Source of the DNA: Chamaecrista fasciculata
Taxonomy: Eukaryota; Streptophyta; Magnoliopsida; Fabales; Fabaceae
Length of the DNA: 64,000 nucleotides
Assembly: GCA_003254925.1 (NCBI GenBank)
Contig: QANZ01014690.1
Span: 25,154 to 89,153 of the forward strand
Direction of reading: 5' to 3'
This document shows, piece by piece, positions 35,019 to 48,258 of this stretch. The notes under the pieces are model-generated. The model had not been told where the DNA came from and ran no database searches. It saw only the letters and a program-made list of their open reading frames with translations. How positions within the stretch are numbered: the stretch's first letter is position 1; each line of letters begins with the position of its first letter. The position numbers and the translations under genes are program-made.

Positions 35019-37570
35019 ATACACATTGAAAGTTGATAAAGGTGATCATCAAGCAGGTTGAACAATTATGAATTATCACTATTTTCTTTTGCCATGTGAG
35101 CACTTGCATGAAAAAGAGATATTCCACGATCATAATGATTCCTTAACTGCAAAGGATGATTTCAGGACTACACGAGGCCAATGTATTGAAACGTGGACCG
35201 ACAAGATCTGAATATTACTGCCAGACAAAAAGATTATAAATTTATAATGATATAGATAGATGAATTCTGAGTTCTGACAAAGTTAGTAATAATTGTAGTC
35301 AAGAATTTTCTTAAAATTAAGCCATCATTCAACCACAACGTTATGTACTACTATTTAGGCGTTTTTTTTTGGCAGTAATATCATATTCATGACAATCCAT
35401 AGGGTAATGGTTTATTTAATTTTTGGTTTAGGAAACTGGTGTCAGCAGCAGTGTGTATTTTACTGCATATTGTCATGTCAGAGACTCGGAGTGCAGGAGT
35501 AAAAGTGTGGATCAACAGATGAATATTAAGAAGTGCAAAATCCAATACTCCAACTCATATATATTCATATATAAGTGATTAACCTTCCTCTTTTACTTTG
35601 TCCAAAAAATTAATCCTTTTTTCCCCAATAAATGCTGCATATTTTAGTCAAAAAATGAAAAAAAGGATAAGAATAATCTCTTTACTGAAGTATAGAGCAC
35701 AAACAGTTTCACCAGAAAATCACATTGGGATGGAATTACAGACTTAAGTGACCGAACACAACTTAGAGCAAGGAAATTTTCTTTTAGTGGTGGTAATCTT
35801 CTGGAGTTAAGACTCTGTTTGTGTTTAGAGCGGGTGATAAGCTTATTAATTAAAAGGAAAAAAAAAAAGAATAAAGACAATAGCTTAGAAGTCATCATAA
35901 GTGTATATTTCCGTCTGCCACGTTCTTTAAGTTCATATTAAGAAGCCAACAAAATGACATAAGCCAAACAAAGCATGGCCCATCATGAAAACCTGTTTAA
36001 CAACTTCAATGGCTTATTATAAGACGTAATCATGAGGGTGGATTTTGGATCTAATCTCTTCAGAATATTTACGTGATGTCGAAAATACAAGTTTGACTAT
36101 CATCCCATGAAACATGCAGTTGATTTTGTTTATTCTTTTGGCCAATGCAGTAGTTAATGTTTTCTGTTTTTAAAAAATAATGGCTCTTCTAAGTCATCCA
36201 ATGAGTTCCTATTATTATATAACCAAAATAGAGATTTAAACTAAAGGATTTTCTGACTATTCACATCCCTTACTACTGTACCATATTTATACTTAAGGCT
36301 TAGTCATCCAATCACTTTAATATGCAACTTTCTCTTTTTCCCCATATTCAAATTTCAGAGTGAATTGTTAGTGTGGCTTACTTAAAAGACCAGAAAATTT
36401 TGTGTCTCTACTTGGATTACATTTTTATTATTGTTTAATTTCTCCTCAATCCTCATGATATTAGAGTGAAAAAAGACTCTCAATCAGACCCAAATGACTG
36501 AAAAATGAACAATGAGAAACTCAATTATTCAGAAAATTATACAGTCACCTATATCCCAGCAAGACCAACCCTTTTGATATTTATGTCTGATAGTGAGTTC
36601 TTTTCCAAATACTATTTGGGAATATGTAAAAACAGATTGTGAAAGAATATTGTAGTAATCTGTCCATTACCTAAGCTAAAGCAATTGATTATTACTCTGA
36701 ACAGATTCCATACATTTGTAGAATATGACTGTCCTCTTTCTTCTTACTTTCTTTTACGGCTTGCCTGATTTAATTTTCCAATAATCTAGTCTCATGAACC
36801 AAAAAAAAAAACAAAGAAAATAAGGAAGGCTTCTTTCCTAGGAGAGGTAAAACACTCTAGCTATGGTGAGAGATAATATTTGTATTTCTCCAATCTTTTA
36901 TCCACTTTGTGTCCCATAAAAATCCGAATGAAAGAAGTTGCTATAATTTGTGATATGCGGATAATTAAATTTCTAAGTTTATTATCCAGCCTTTTATTTT
37001 TCCTCAGCTTCCACCTATTCGGCTATTCCTAACATTGAAGTGGATTATTACAGTGGAATTCGAACGTTCGGTTGCATTAATGGTTAACTAAAAAAATGAA
37101 GTGTGACTCAAACCTACAGTTCTACCCTGACCCACTTGAAATAAATGAGCTTCACACAAATACACCATTACCATAGTTTTTTGATTTTTTTAAGTTCAAG
37201 TTGACCCACAAAGCTTAAATACCTGACCCGGATGTTATGATGAATTCTGAAGCTGATGAAAGAGATTGTCCCCCAACTAAACACAGACCACACAGAAGCA
37301 GAACAATCTTAGTTTACAGTTCAAGTCCCAAAGATAATAAAAAAACCCCTAAAGAAGAGCTAATACCTATATTCTTGTGAACAAATTGGGAAAAATTAAA
37401 AAAATTGAAAGTTTGAGACATACTCACCTGGAAGGTGATCCAATTGGCAATTAATTGAGCTCACAGATTTTTCTCTTCAAATACCTGAGGATCTGGTTAA
37501 TTTACAGCACATGGAGATTGTCATATTGGTGATGCTTGTCTCAAAACTATATAAAAAGAGAAGATGATGT
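35019..37570. other. Intergenic region and 3' part of the MIR166 transcript
   Basis: No protein gene is supported. A consensus splice donor on the minus strand (CCAG/GTGAGTATG, near 37433-37423) just downstream of the MIR166 hairpin suggests the primary miRNA transcript is spliced and extends into this region. The rest is AT-rich. Confidence 0.4.
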
Positions 37571-37574
37571 GGTT

Positions 37575-37685
37575 TGTAGCTGAGGGGAATGAAGCCTGGT
37601 CCGAAATCACTCAATCAAGTGGAGCTATATTTGAGGTTTTGCATGAATGATCTCGAACCAGACGACATTCCCCTCAACTTTTCAT
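37575..37685 (-). ncRNA. MIR166: MIR166 precursor hairpin
   Basis: On the minus strand the 3' arm at 37604-37584 is exactly the mature miR166: it begins TCGGACCAGG and ends TTCATTCCCC. The 5' arm at 37673-37652 is the star strand, GGGGAATGTCGTC followed by TGGTTCGAG. The arms pair over the whole duplex and beyond it (GTTGAGGGGAATG with CATTCCCCTCAGC), with a loop of about 45 nt between. The star-then-mature order and 21-nt register are those of plant MIR166 genes. miR166 directs cleavage of class III HD-ZIP mRNAs (REV, PHB, PHV, CNA, ATHB8/15) and so controls leaf polarity, meristem and vascular patterning. No reading frame on the minus strand covers it. Confidence 0.96.
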
Positions 37686-37806
37686 GTTTATATGACAGAC
37701 AGGGGAAGGGTGGGGAGGATGAGAGAGAAAGAGAGAAAAAGAGCAAGAGAGATGAGATGACTAAAGTATTTTTTGATATGGCCATGCATTATTTTTCATG
37801 GGGTCC

Positions 37807-37814
37807 TTATATAT
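37807..37814 (-). promoter_or_regulatory. Candidate TATA box of MIR166
   Basis: ATATATAA on the minus strand about 135 bp before the star strand. Between them, at 37717-37760, is a CT-rich tract (on the minus strand) as is common in 5' leaders of plant primary miRNAs. Confidence 0.55.
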
Positions 37815-37819
37815 GTAAG

Positions 37820-40800
37820 TTTCAGAGGAGATTCTTTTTAGGGTCACATGATTTGGAGTCTACTTTCTACACTACTCCCCCAAAAAAGTTGCTTTTCACA
37901 CGTAGGGCTGTAGTCATAAAAATTACTTTAATGTGGTCTTCCCATATGAACAAGTAAAAACATTCTTCTGTATTTACTTCTGATTTATTTATCCAAGAAC
38001 ATATAGTATTTATAGTCAGGTCAACTTAAACCCCTGCAGGCTCCTTTGCTTTATGTTAAGAACAGTTTTCAACCCTCATTGGATATTGCTTTGTCATACC
38101 TAATTTGTTATGTTCGATGTTAGGTAGCAAAGCCAACAATCTTGACCAAGCTCTATGTAGAGTTAATATTTTAGAACAGAACGTGGAACTAACTAATATG
38201 TACTAAATATGATGGTACTACTGTCTACATACCCTTAATTCATGGGGATTGTATAGTTTTGAAGTTCAGATGCTTTATCTCAGTTCTCAAGTAAAGGATG
38301 TGTCTTTTGATTGCTAATAGGGTAAAGAGAAAATGGTGGTGGAGAGCCATAATTGATGATGGCAATGGAGCAATATGCCAATCTTGAATTTCAAGCTCAA
38401 CACAGGAAGGTCGTTTAAAGCTAGCTAGAAGCATAAATGTAAAGAAAAGGAATGAGAAAAAAAAGTGGAACAAAGGTAGCAAGGAATAGTACCAAAACTC
38501 AAAAGTTAAAACCCACTCTTTTGTTCCATTACTATGTGCCATCGCAGCATACTGTCACTGACAGACACAAGCATATTCTGAATGGAAGATACATAAAAAA
38601 GCAAACGAGAGTCGAATTTTTGGCACAGTAAAGTTGCCTTCTTAAAAAGTATTAAGAAAAATATTGTTTTATGCTTTCTTAGTTTTTAATCAGTCACTTC
38701 ATATTGAATTTCTTAAAAGAAATTATAAATTGGGGCTGTTCATAACAATGTTCATAGATTAGCTGCAAGAAAATTCAACCTATTAAATCTCAGTAACATA
38801 TTGGAAAACTTCAAATTTCTATTGAGGATTGTCTCTTTAATTGATAAACAGAATGACCCTTTTATTTAACTGAACTTACTTCTTCTGAAATAATTTTAAC
38901 TTTTTGCGTTAAAAATTTAAATGTTTTGTACCATTTTGTAAATTGAGAAATTTTTGTGGATGCATCCTGAACACGTAAGTAATAGTTGTATCTGATAAGG
39001 TAGAAAAAATATGATACATGTGAGATCCAGCTAAGGAAAACATGAACCATATTCCTGTGGACACAAGTCATGGTGAATTTCCACCATCAAGTTCATTATC
39101 AGAAAACCAAAAGTTGTTGAATTTATTAAGGACATATCCCTAATACAGCCAAAACGATGTTTGGCCCAAAAATCTACATAATGTGAAGGAAACACATGTA
39201 GGAATAATATTTACGTAGTAACATTATTTTTTAAGGTCAAAAGTGATCTTTAGCGGGTCCTGTTGTCTGAAAATGCTGGCAGAATAAAGTATGCTTGAAA
39301 TAACTTCCAGGAGTAATAGATAATCTAACAATGAACAGAACCAACAGAAAAAAAAAAAAAAAAAAAGNTAACCGTGTTGAAAATTCTCTAGAAATATATT
39401 TTTCCTCTTGCTTGTAGAACTTCATATGGTTAGGCGGCTTTGCCATCATTACATTGGCAATAATTTCTCTTTGGTAAAATATATACTGAAGACCAGGGCC
39501 CTCCAGCTGAATTAATTGTTGTGTCACCAATCACGTCATTTTCTGTATGGTAAACCCTTCTGTGTGCTTCTGTATTGTCTTTTTACGTTACAAGTTTTGA
39601 TGGTCTAACTTGTTTATGTAATTCTTCATTGCTGTTATTTATACCTAACTCTACCATTAAATCTGCTAGTTTAGCTTTGGCCTCATGTATTCTTTGGCTT
39701 TTTTCCAAGTCAATCAAGTTCTTCATATGCCTGTTTTACTACTTTCTTGGCAGAACTTACAGTATAGTAGTTAAGGCGTTATCTCAACCTTATAAGATTC
39801 CATTCAATATCAAACGTTCTTTTATAACCCATCCTATAAATGCTGCAGGAAGCTAAAGTACAGTTTTCCATGATTCACGAGTAGTGTTTTTAACTGCCTA
39901 CGTTTTCTCCAGTTGTCACTTGAGGCCAAAACAAAAATAGTAAATACCAGAAACATGTACTTTTAAGTTTTGACACTAGCTATAGGCATTATTTGATTTA
40001 TTCTTTTACATGAATTAGCTTCTCAATTTTTATTGTTTGTTACACTTTTTAACATCAATAGAGAGTTAAGAGTTTTGAAAGACTAATCTGTATAAATAAA
40101 TAAATCTAAAGACTAAAAGTAAAAAGTAAATTGCATATTTTCTAAAAAAAACAGTAAGAAGGAGAAGGTAAAATTAAACAAACAACCATACTGGATGAAA
40201 CCTGAAAGGTTAAGGTTGGTACTTCTAAGAGCAGTTAATATTTCAGGTGACATTTCACATATATAGAAAGTGAAGTACAGCAATGTCAAGTAACCAAAAG
40301 GATATGAAGTATGAACTATGAAGAAGGCTTATTTTGGTTCAGGGATCAAAAAGGAGCTTAATGATTAACCATAGTACTTGATTTAAATCACCAGAATCTT
40401 CCTTAGCTTGCTTTTCTGCTTCATCTCAGCCTGTCCTGGCGGAACTGATTGAAATAACAAATTCTCGTTATTTGTGAGGCTCCTTAACTGATACGGATTG
40501 ATATAAAAGTAAAAAAACACACTGAACACAAGAACTTTAAAATCTCTACCTTGCCCACCCAACAAGAAGACAGCTTCTAGCTGCGGTTTTTGACTCAAAA
40601 GAGGCAATTTCATCAGCCTTTTCTTGACTTTCTGATTTGCTACTTTAGAATAATCTCACATTCTCCTGTGAATGACGGTGTTGGCTTGCTGCAATTTGAC
40701 CTTTAAGATAAACCTGAACGAAATTCCACGTTCTGTTAGGGAGACTTTTGAGTTTTGATTTGATTTTGCTTATTGTATATTTGTATGTTTGCTGCACATT

Positions 40801-41540
40801 ATAACTAACCAATGATTTCGGTTTGGACTTTTATCAAACAGCTGGTGAGTGAAAGCAGAAGAGAAAGTAATCTGCGAATTAGGAATGTGAACGTGTATCA
40901 TGATTCATCGATGATGCTGTCGAATCAACTACTACTTTCGTAATGGATATGTGATACCGAATTTTGTATGATTTGCAAAATGTCATGCAAACAGATAATC
41001 AGAATTGGCTACTTTGCATGACATATTGACATGATTGACCATGATTTATATCTTCAGGAAAATAGAGATAGAAAAAATAAATTAAGAAAAAACAGGCTGA
41101 TATGTGGGCTCACCTTTGAACGTTAGTGTAGATTTATTTTGATATCCAACATTAAATCACTCCTGGGCCAAAAAAAAAAATGAATGATAAAAGTCCAAAC
41201 CGAAATTTCACACTTTTAAGTTTTAAGTTTAGAGGTTGAAACAATATTTTTAAGTTTTGACTTCTAACATCCGATGAATTAAGTTTTTTTTTTGTCAGAA
41301 ATAATATTTTTACGCAAGAGAAAAAAGAAGTGTCTTTTGGTGTATGGGCCTATGGGAAGTTGAAGTGATTATTAAAATGATACATTAATATATTTTTTTA
41401 AGGAAAAAAAAATATTTGATCCTGCTTTTATTATGCCAAATGATGTGGTTAGTGTGATTAGTTGGTGAGTTGAAAGAATAGAAATGACCCTTGATACTAA
41501 TAAATTTAAACCTAAGGAATTATTGCGTTTGAACTTTGAT
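37820..41540. other. Intergenic between MIR166 and the LINE fragment
   Basis: The part next to 37820 is the MIR166 promoter. No other gene is supported. A single undetermined base lies at 39368 after an A-run. A weak tRNA-like stretch (AGTATAGTAGTTAAGGCG, 39761-39778) may be a worn SINE. A 100-codon frame at 38240-38542 (minus) has no recognised domain. Confidence 0.45.
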
Positions 41541-41559
41541 ATTTGTTGGTGGTTGCCAA

Positions 41560-41965
41560 ATCCTAGGTAGATTAATGTTAATTCTGATGCTTCCCTCTCT
41601 CAGTTGACAAAACAGGCGGCGTGTGGAGCAGTGTTGCGCGATTCGGTAGATGGATGGGGGGCTTTGCTAAAAAGCTTGGTAGATGCTCCATTATTGAAGT
41701 GGAGCTTTGGGGTATCTTTGAAGGCATGAAAATGGCTTGGGAAAAAGGTTTTCGTCATACAATTGCGGAATCTGACTCCCTTGTTACTGTGAATTTGATT
41801 AATGGGGCTAGTGTTGGTTATGGGGGTGAGATCCTTGAGGCTGATGAGAATTCGTTCTTGGTTGAAGAGAGATTGGCAGATTAGGATCATTCATGTGTTC
41901 AGAGAAAGAAATTGTGTGGCTGACCGTGCAGTTGGTTTGGGGATGGATATGTGTGAGAGTTGAAT
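41560..41965 (+). pseudogene. Decayed LINE-type RNase H domain
   Basis: Pieces in two or three frames match the RNase H domain found at the 3' end of plant non-LTR retrotransposons: INVNSDASLSQLTKQAACGAVLRDS (split by frame changes), then GGFAKKLGRCSIIEVELWG and FEGMKMAWEKGF, then ESDSLVTVNLI, then RIIHVFRERNCVADRAV. The order is colinear with the domain, but at least two frameshifts break it. Only this fragment is visible; upstream RT is absent and the downstream end runs into the assembly gap. Confidence 0.75.
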
Positions 41966-42072
41966 TTCTTGGCATTGTCCACCTAGTTTTTTAGATTTAG
42001 TTTTGTTTGTAGTTTGTTTTTTGTGTTTTTACTTTTGTTGGTCGTTTAAGCCTCTTTTTTTTTTTTTTTTTT

Positions 42073-42289
42073 NNNNNNNNNNNNNNNNNNNNNNNNNNNN
42101 NNNNNNNNNNNNNNNNNNNNNNNNNNNNNNNNNNNNNNNNNNNNNNNNNNNNNNNNNNNNNNNNNNNNNNNNNNNNNNNNNNNNNNNNNNNNNNNNNNNN
42201 NNNNNNNNNNNNNNNNNNNNNNNNNNNNNNNNNNNNNNNNNNNNNNNNNNNNNNNNNNNNNNNNNNNNNNNNNNNNNNNNNNNNNNNNN
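42073..42289. other. Assembly gap (217 undetermined bases)
   Basis: A run of N bounded by a T-run on the left (42055-42072) and an A-run on the right (42290-42324). The flanking homopolymers suggest a collapsed or unreadable repeat. Any translated frame across it is meaningless. Confidence 0.99.
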
Positions 42290-42325
<36 letters not shown>

Positions 42326-42710
42326 AAAATATTATCCTATCCTATCCTATCCTACTATATCCTATATATAAAATACGTTTTATATATTAAAAAAAATCCA
42401 AACACACCCTTAATTTCACCCATAAACATAGATGATACAAACTACAAAGTATTTCAAAGGCCAAGCCGAAAGCCAGTCTGTGACTGTGTGTCAGTATATT
42501 TTTCTTTTTAACATTAACCTTCTAATTATAATATTTTTAAAATATATTTTTAATTTTTTTTTAAATACATGATATTTTGTATTGTAGATAACAAATAAAT
42601 TACCGGAGCCGTCTAGATATCAACAGGTGAGGTTAAGGGGTGAGGAACGCAAATATAATAGATGGTGCGCATTTCTTCCTCACAAACCTAAATCGTGTTC
42701 AGCCTCCGTA

Positions 42711-43347
42711 TCCCAACGCCATTCTTCTCTCCGCGCACCCATATCCTCTTGAATTCTTGTAAGTCACACTCAATACTCAGTAACCCTAACTTATGCAATG
42801 CATTCGTTGTCTTTCTTCTTTTCTATTCGTAGGGTTTTTTTGATTCCAGTTTGTTCTAGGGTTTCTACTTTCTTCTTTATATGTGCATTTTGTATTGTAC
42901 GCGTCTTTTCGTATTCTACTTTTCTGTTCTCAATCACCTGATTGTTATTTGGTAGTCGATATTCTTGGTTATGGCGTGCCTCTCTCTGGAGTTGTACCCA
43001 CACTTATTCTCCGATATTTTGTTCTAATTTTTCCACGATCCATTTGGATTGTTTTTCCGGTTAATTATGGAAGCCGAGAATTACAGTGTTGTTTTTGGTT
43101 CAGTGTTATGCTCAGTGTTTTCCTTGGCCAACGGGTAGCTGGGTGGGTTGCTAGTGCTACTGTAGAATTGAGGAAGGTTGCAGGGTGTAATATGTTTAAC
43201 TGGAATTGTACATGTCAAGATTCTTAGGATACTGGCAGTTACGCTGTACAGTTCTTTTTGTTGATGAGGAATTATTCGTACTCTTAAGTATTTTTTTATT
43301 ATCTTTTTCTCTGTTGAAATTTAAATTATGCTGACAGATTATTTGGA
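42711..43347 (+). other. FLK 5' leader with probable leader intron
   Basis: A donor site (TTCTT/GTAAGTC at about 42760) and an acceptor (GCTGACAG at 43338) nine bases before the start codon suggest the leader is spliced. This is inference from site quality and position. Confidence 0.5.
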
Positions 43348-46300
43348 ATGATAGAATACAGCAATATAGTTGGAATGTCTGGGGAAGATTTTGATGGACA
43401 AGATGCAGGCTATGTACCTGAGGACCCCAATTTTGAACAAAACCATTCTGATGAACATGATGCAGAAGTGATTGATAACTCTGGGTTTCCTCAACAAGAG
43501 TCTGAAGAACATGATGCAGGCAATGTGGTTGAGGAATACAATCCTCCAGAAAATCATTTTGATGAACTTGATGCCGGGGATTTGCCGGGAAACTCTGATT
43601 CCCCTCAAAAGCATCTTGATGAACAGCATGATATAGGAGATATACCTGAGAGTTTTGATTCTGTGCAGAAACAGGAGCATGATATAGATTCAAAAGGAAG
43701 TGAAATAAAAAGGTGGCCTGGGTGGCCTGGAGAGAATGTATTCAGGATGTTGGTTCCTGTGCAAAAGGTTGGCAGTATTATTGGTCGGAAGGGTGAGTTC
43801 ATCAAGAAAATTACTGAAGAGACAAAAGCTCGTATTAAAATACTTGATGGGCCCCCTGGAACCTCGGAAAGAGCTGTGAGTCTACTTTTAATATTTTCAT
43901 TTTTTTCTTACCCAATGAGGAATAAATTTGGAAATATTGATGTCTCTTTGAAGCTTAATGTGCCAATCTTATGTTCTGAACTCTTGATACCTGTGGTTCT
44001 TGGAAAAAGTTGTGTCTATTTCAGGGTCTTGTTGTGCCTGATGTTATATTTTCGGTGCAGTTATACTTTTACTGCTATTCTAATGTTGTTTCTCGTTGTG
44101 TACCATATAAATGATATTATTGGTGAAATTTGGTTGCTATTGCCTGTTGCTGACTTTGGAATTTTAGTTCTTTTGTGCGGAGCCCATAATACTCATGATA
44201 AGACACAACTAAGTGTTTTGACAACTGATAGGGGAAGTACTTGCTTCACTTTAATATGGAAAACTTCTACTTGATCAAACAAACTACATAATCAATTTGA
44301 AATTGCAACTTGAAGGGCACTGATTTATTTATGACAAAACATGTTCACACATATTAATGTTGTTATCAACGAAATTTTGTCCAAAAAGTAACAGTTGCCA
44401 AAGAAGTGAAACGATTAAAATATCTATAATTAAGCATAACACAAGAAATTATAAATATTATAACAGGTTAAATATTTATAAAAAGAGATGTCTTTTATCA
44501 CGATAACCAAAATCGATGTGTGCAGGTGGTCAGCTGACCAAAGTGGCTTCAAACTGAAGTGCCAAAGTTCAAGTTGCAGGGAAACAGCAATGAGCATATA
44601 CATACAAGTGCTGAATCGTTCTTTTTGTCTTAAACAATCAGAATAGTTTGTGCAGATTTTGCTAGCAACAGGCTTTCACTATACCTGGTAACTTCAGAAC
44701 TTGGTCGACTGGTGTCTTGCCACATCCCTGAAAATATTCCCTAGAAACAACTCTTAACATCATTAAAATGATAAAAACAACAAAAGGAAAAAAATCTTCT
44801 GAAATTTCTCACATATTTAAAGTAAGCAGAAATTGTTAGTTGAAGGCTGAGAATGTGTCAATAAACTATATAAACTTGAAATACATCTTGATTCATATAA
44901 TTAATCACTAGAGTGGTCCCTAGCAATATTAAATTACTCTGAAGATATAGGAATATTGATTAAATTCAAAATGTGAATCATCTTTACCTCTTGTAAGTTT
45001 GTCTCAGAAAAAAACCGCCTAATTTGTTGAACCGGAGAAACATGGGTCCAAATAATTGGTAATGAAATTAACATTGGAAATATAATTTGCTTAATGCTAG
45101 TATCACAAGTTTGATGAACAAGTATGCTTTTGCGATGTGTAAATGAAACAATTGATGAGTGAAATGGATGTAATCAGTTTGCTCAAAAGTATGTAAGCAC
45201 ATCTGTTTTTGGTACTTTAAAAGAATCTACTTTATTTAGTGTTTCTAAACCCTCTTTCTTGGGCCTTTTTAAAAGGTTATGGTGTCTGCTAAAGAGGAGC
45301 CAGATCGCACTATACCACCTGCTGTGGAGGGCTTGTTAAGGGTTCATAAACAAATTGTCAATGTTGATCGTGATCCTGCAGATAGCACATTAGCTGCTGG
45401 GCGTGGCCCAATTGTTACAAGACTTCTTGTAGCAGATACTCAAGCAGGAAGCTTGATTGGGAAGCAGGGGTCCACTATAAAATCCATTCAAGATACCTCC
45501 GGTTGTACCATTCGCGTCCTGGGGTCAGGTTTGTTTATGACTCCATGTATATCTTACTAGAAGAGGATAAGAAAATTAGCAATTTACTAATTTTCCATTT
45601 TAATAGTTTCTCCTTGGTGGATTTGATGTGGGGCTTTCTTTTCTAATGACATAACTTGGGCACTCAATCTCTTCCATTGCGCTTTCATACTGCTATTCTT
45701 GTTCGGTACTTGGATTTTGGAAAGTTGGTTGACTGGTTATTGTCAATAATATCTTTTTGTGTAATCAAGAATCAAAGCAAAGCCATTTTACTGTTCTGAA
45801 AAATATTTGATTACTGTATCTGAAAAATGTGTAATTTGCAACAGAGCACTTGCCAGTTTTTGCTCTGCGAGATGATAGTGTTGTTGAAATACAAGGGGAA
45901 TCTGCTGGAGTTCACAAGGCAGTCGAACTTATTTCAACTCATCTGAGGAAGTTCTTGGTTGATCGTAGCATAGTTGGAGTATTTGAAACACAGGCAAGTC
46001 CTTTTGTTATTTCTAAAGCTAAATATTAAAGTATGAATGCCCAATCTGGAACCCCGATGATATATCTCATCAGATTCATAATGTTCTGATGACATTTGCC
46101 TGGCTTAAGCATTTTTGGCTAAACCAATGCATACTGATGTACCGCTATTCGTGGTTGCAATTATGTAGAAGCTAAAAGTTATCCAATGGTTTGTTTGCAG
46201 ATTGTTTGGAGATCCTTGCTGTTCATATAATCAGTTTAACTGGAGTGTTTGCTAACTTACATACTAGTTTAGTGCTCTTGTATGTTGAGTAAATTATACC

Positions 46301-48258
46301 TTAATGTGTAGTTAACTCAGGTCAGGTCCATAATGTTGGCCTAATTTTATTAGCGTGACTGCATTCTTTAAACATACAAGATAGAAGGCTAAAGTGGAAG
46401 CACTTCTGCACTTGGGTGAAATTTTACACTGTAGATGATTTTTCTGAATGATTGAGGCTGAAGAGTGAAGTAGGTGCTGATTAACGTAACTTTATATAAG
46501 TAAAGGCTAGTTTAGTGCTTCAGAGAGTGTAATGATGGGGCAGTTGGGTTCCCATAAGTTTTCTGACTGGTTTAACTGTTCTGGCAACTAACTGTTAATA
46601 TGCATGCATGATTTCCCATCATTTAACAACTTGCCCTTCTATATCTTTTTATAGGAAAAGAAATCTTTTGTCAATTTGAAAGCTTTTAGGTTTACTAGGG
46701 ATTATAAATTACATAAGATATATATGCTTTATATTCTATAAGCTGAACTTTGATAGTAAGAAGTTTCATGTTGTAGCCTGGCTGTTTTTTTCTCCTTGAA
46801 TTCTGGAATCATATTTTAGGAGCTTGTTTATAAGTATGCTTTACTCTCGCTGAGAGAAAAATGGAAATGGGAGCTGGATAGGGCATGTCCTGCACTCATG
46901 CTATTAACTAGTTGTGACTTATTAATATATAGTACTACTAGTATTTGTGAGGAATTTCAAGTTTTCTCTGAGATTTGTTTATTTTTATGTAAAGATAATC
47001 TTTCTTGGATTTTTTGTTTGGGATGCTGTATGCACTTTGCATAATTTTTTGTTTTTTCTCAATCATCAGATGCAATCTCCGGATGTTCGAGTTAACCAGA
47101 ATGTCCCACCACATCAACCATGGGGTCCTCCTCCTCAAGGATTTCCAGCTCCTGCTGCTGGTGGACCCCCTTTTGCACCCAATCATCAGTATATGCCACC
47201 ACCTTCACATCACTATGATAACTATTATCCGCCTGCTGACATGCCTCCTCCTCCTATGGACAAGCACCTTCATCAGGGTCCACCTGCATATGGAAGGGAC
47301 ACGTCTATGGCATCCAGTGCACAACCACAGCAATCTGTTGTTACTAAGGTTTTTTTTTTTCTTTTCAATTCATAATTTAAATGCTTACTGAAAACAAAAT
47401 TAAGTATTGAAGCATTTTTGTCTTTTGTAACTTTATTTTTTCCTTTTGTGCCTTGTAGGTTACCCAGCATATGCAAATTCCTCTGTCCTATGCTGATGCT
47501 GTCATTGGAACATCTGGTGCAAATATCAGCTATATTCGCCGTGCCAGTGGAGCAAGTATTACAATTCAGGAGACAAGGGGTGTGCCAGGGGAAATGACTG
47601 TTGAGATAAGTGGGACTGCTTCACAGATACAGACTGCCCAACAGCTGGTGCAGGTATTTGACTATTTTTAAAGCAATATTTTAGATGCTGCCCCTTACCT
47701 TTAGTCTTGATGTTTGGTAGAAGTAACTGGATGCTTCTTGTAAAAACTAGAGTGCTAGGAATTGGTATCCGTTTGTTATGATTTCTTCATTAGCAAGGAA
47801 CTTATTATTGGTATTGAGTTCTGAGCCTTCTGAGTTCTGACCAGTCTAGGTTTGTTTCACGGAATAGTTGAGTGATAACTAGCATTCTAACATTAGTCAA
47901 CTCAATAAACACAAACATTTTATGTTACTAACGATCATAGAATTAAATGTAGAGGGAAGTACATAGTGGAAGCAGTAGTAGCTCGGAAAACAGTAGATGG
48001 TTTATGCCCTCTGCGGCATTGTTTGAGTTGGTTCATTTTATTATGGATATGACACTAGTTTCAAACATTTTGTATGTACAGAACTTCATGGCTGAAGCTG
48101 CAAGCTCACAACAGGATCAATCAATGGGCCAAGGTTACAATTCATATCCTGCTAATGCTACTGTTTATGCATCTCCACCCTCGAGTGCTGCTGGCCATAC
48201 AGGCCATGCACCTGCTGCAGATTATGGCCCTGTATATGGCACCAATTATGGCTATTAA
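43348..48258 (+). CDS. FLK: FLK-like KH-domain RNA-binding protein (flowering locus KH)
   Basis: Six coding exons join in frame to 526 residues: 43348-43875, 45276-45528, 45845-45993, 47070-47348, 47459-47653, 48082-48258. Three KH domains are present with GxxG loops GRKG (146-149), GKQG (238-241) and GTSG (420-423). A proline/tyrosine-rich linker (residues about 311-403) separates KH2 from KH3, and the C-terminus is Tyr/Gly/Ala-rich. Segments such as [34 protein letters not shown] and [16 protein letters not shown] point to Arabidopsis FLK rather than its paralogue PEPPER. FLK is a nuclear RNA-binding protein of the autonomous flowering pathway that lowers FLC expression. The N-terminus has acidic tandem repeats. 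Intron 3 is GC-AG. ATG 43375 (MSGED) is a possible alternative start. Confidence 0.94.

Noticed and set aside
38240..38542. 100-codon minus-strand frame upstream of MIR166
   Set aside because: No family resemblance, and no evidence of promoter or splicing; not listed as a gene.
42003..42371. Long frame across the N run
   Set aside because: Made almost entirely of undetermined bases and poly-A; meaningless.
43348..48258. PEPPER (PEP) instead of FLK
   Set aside because: PEP has different linkers and C-terminus; the WPGWPGE, DGPPGT and [16 protein letters not shown] stretches fit FLK.
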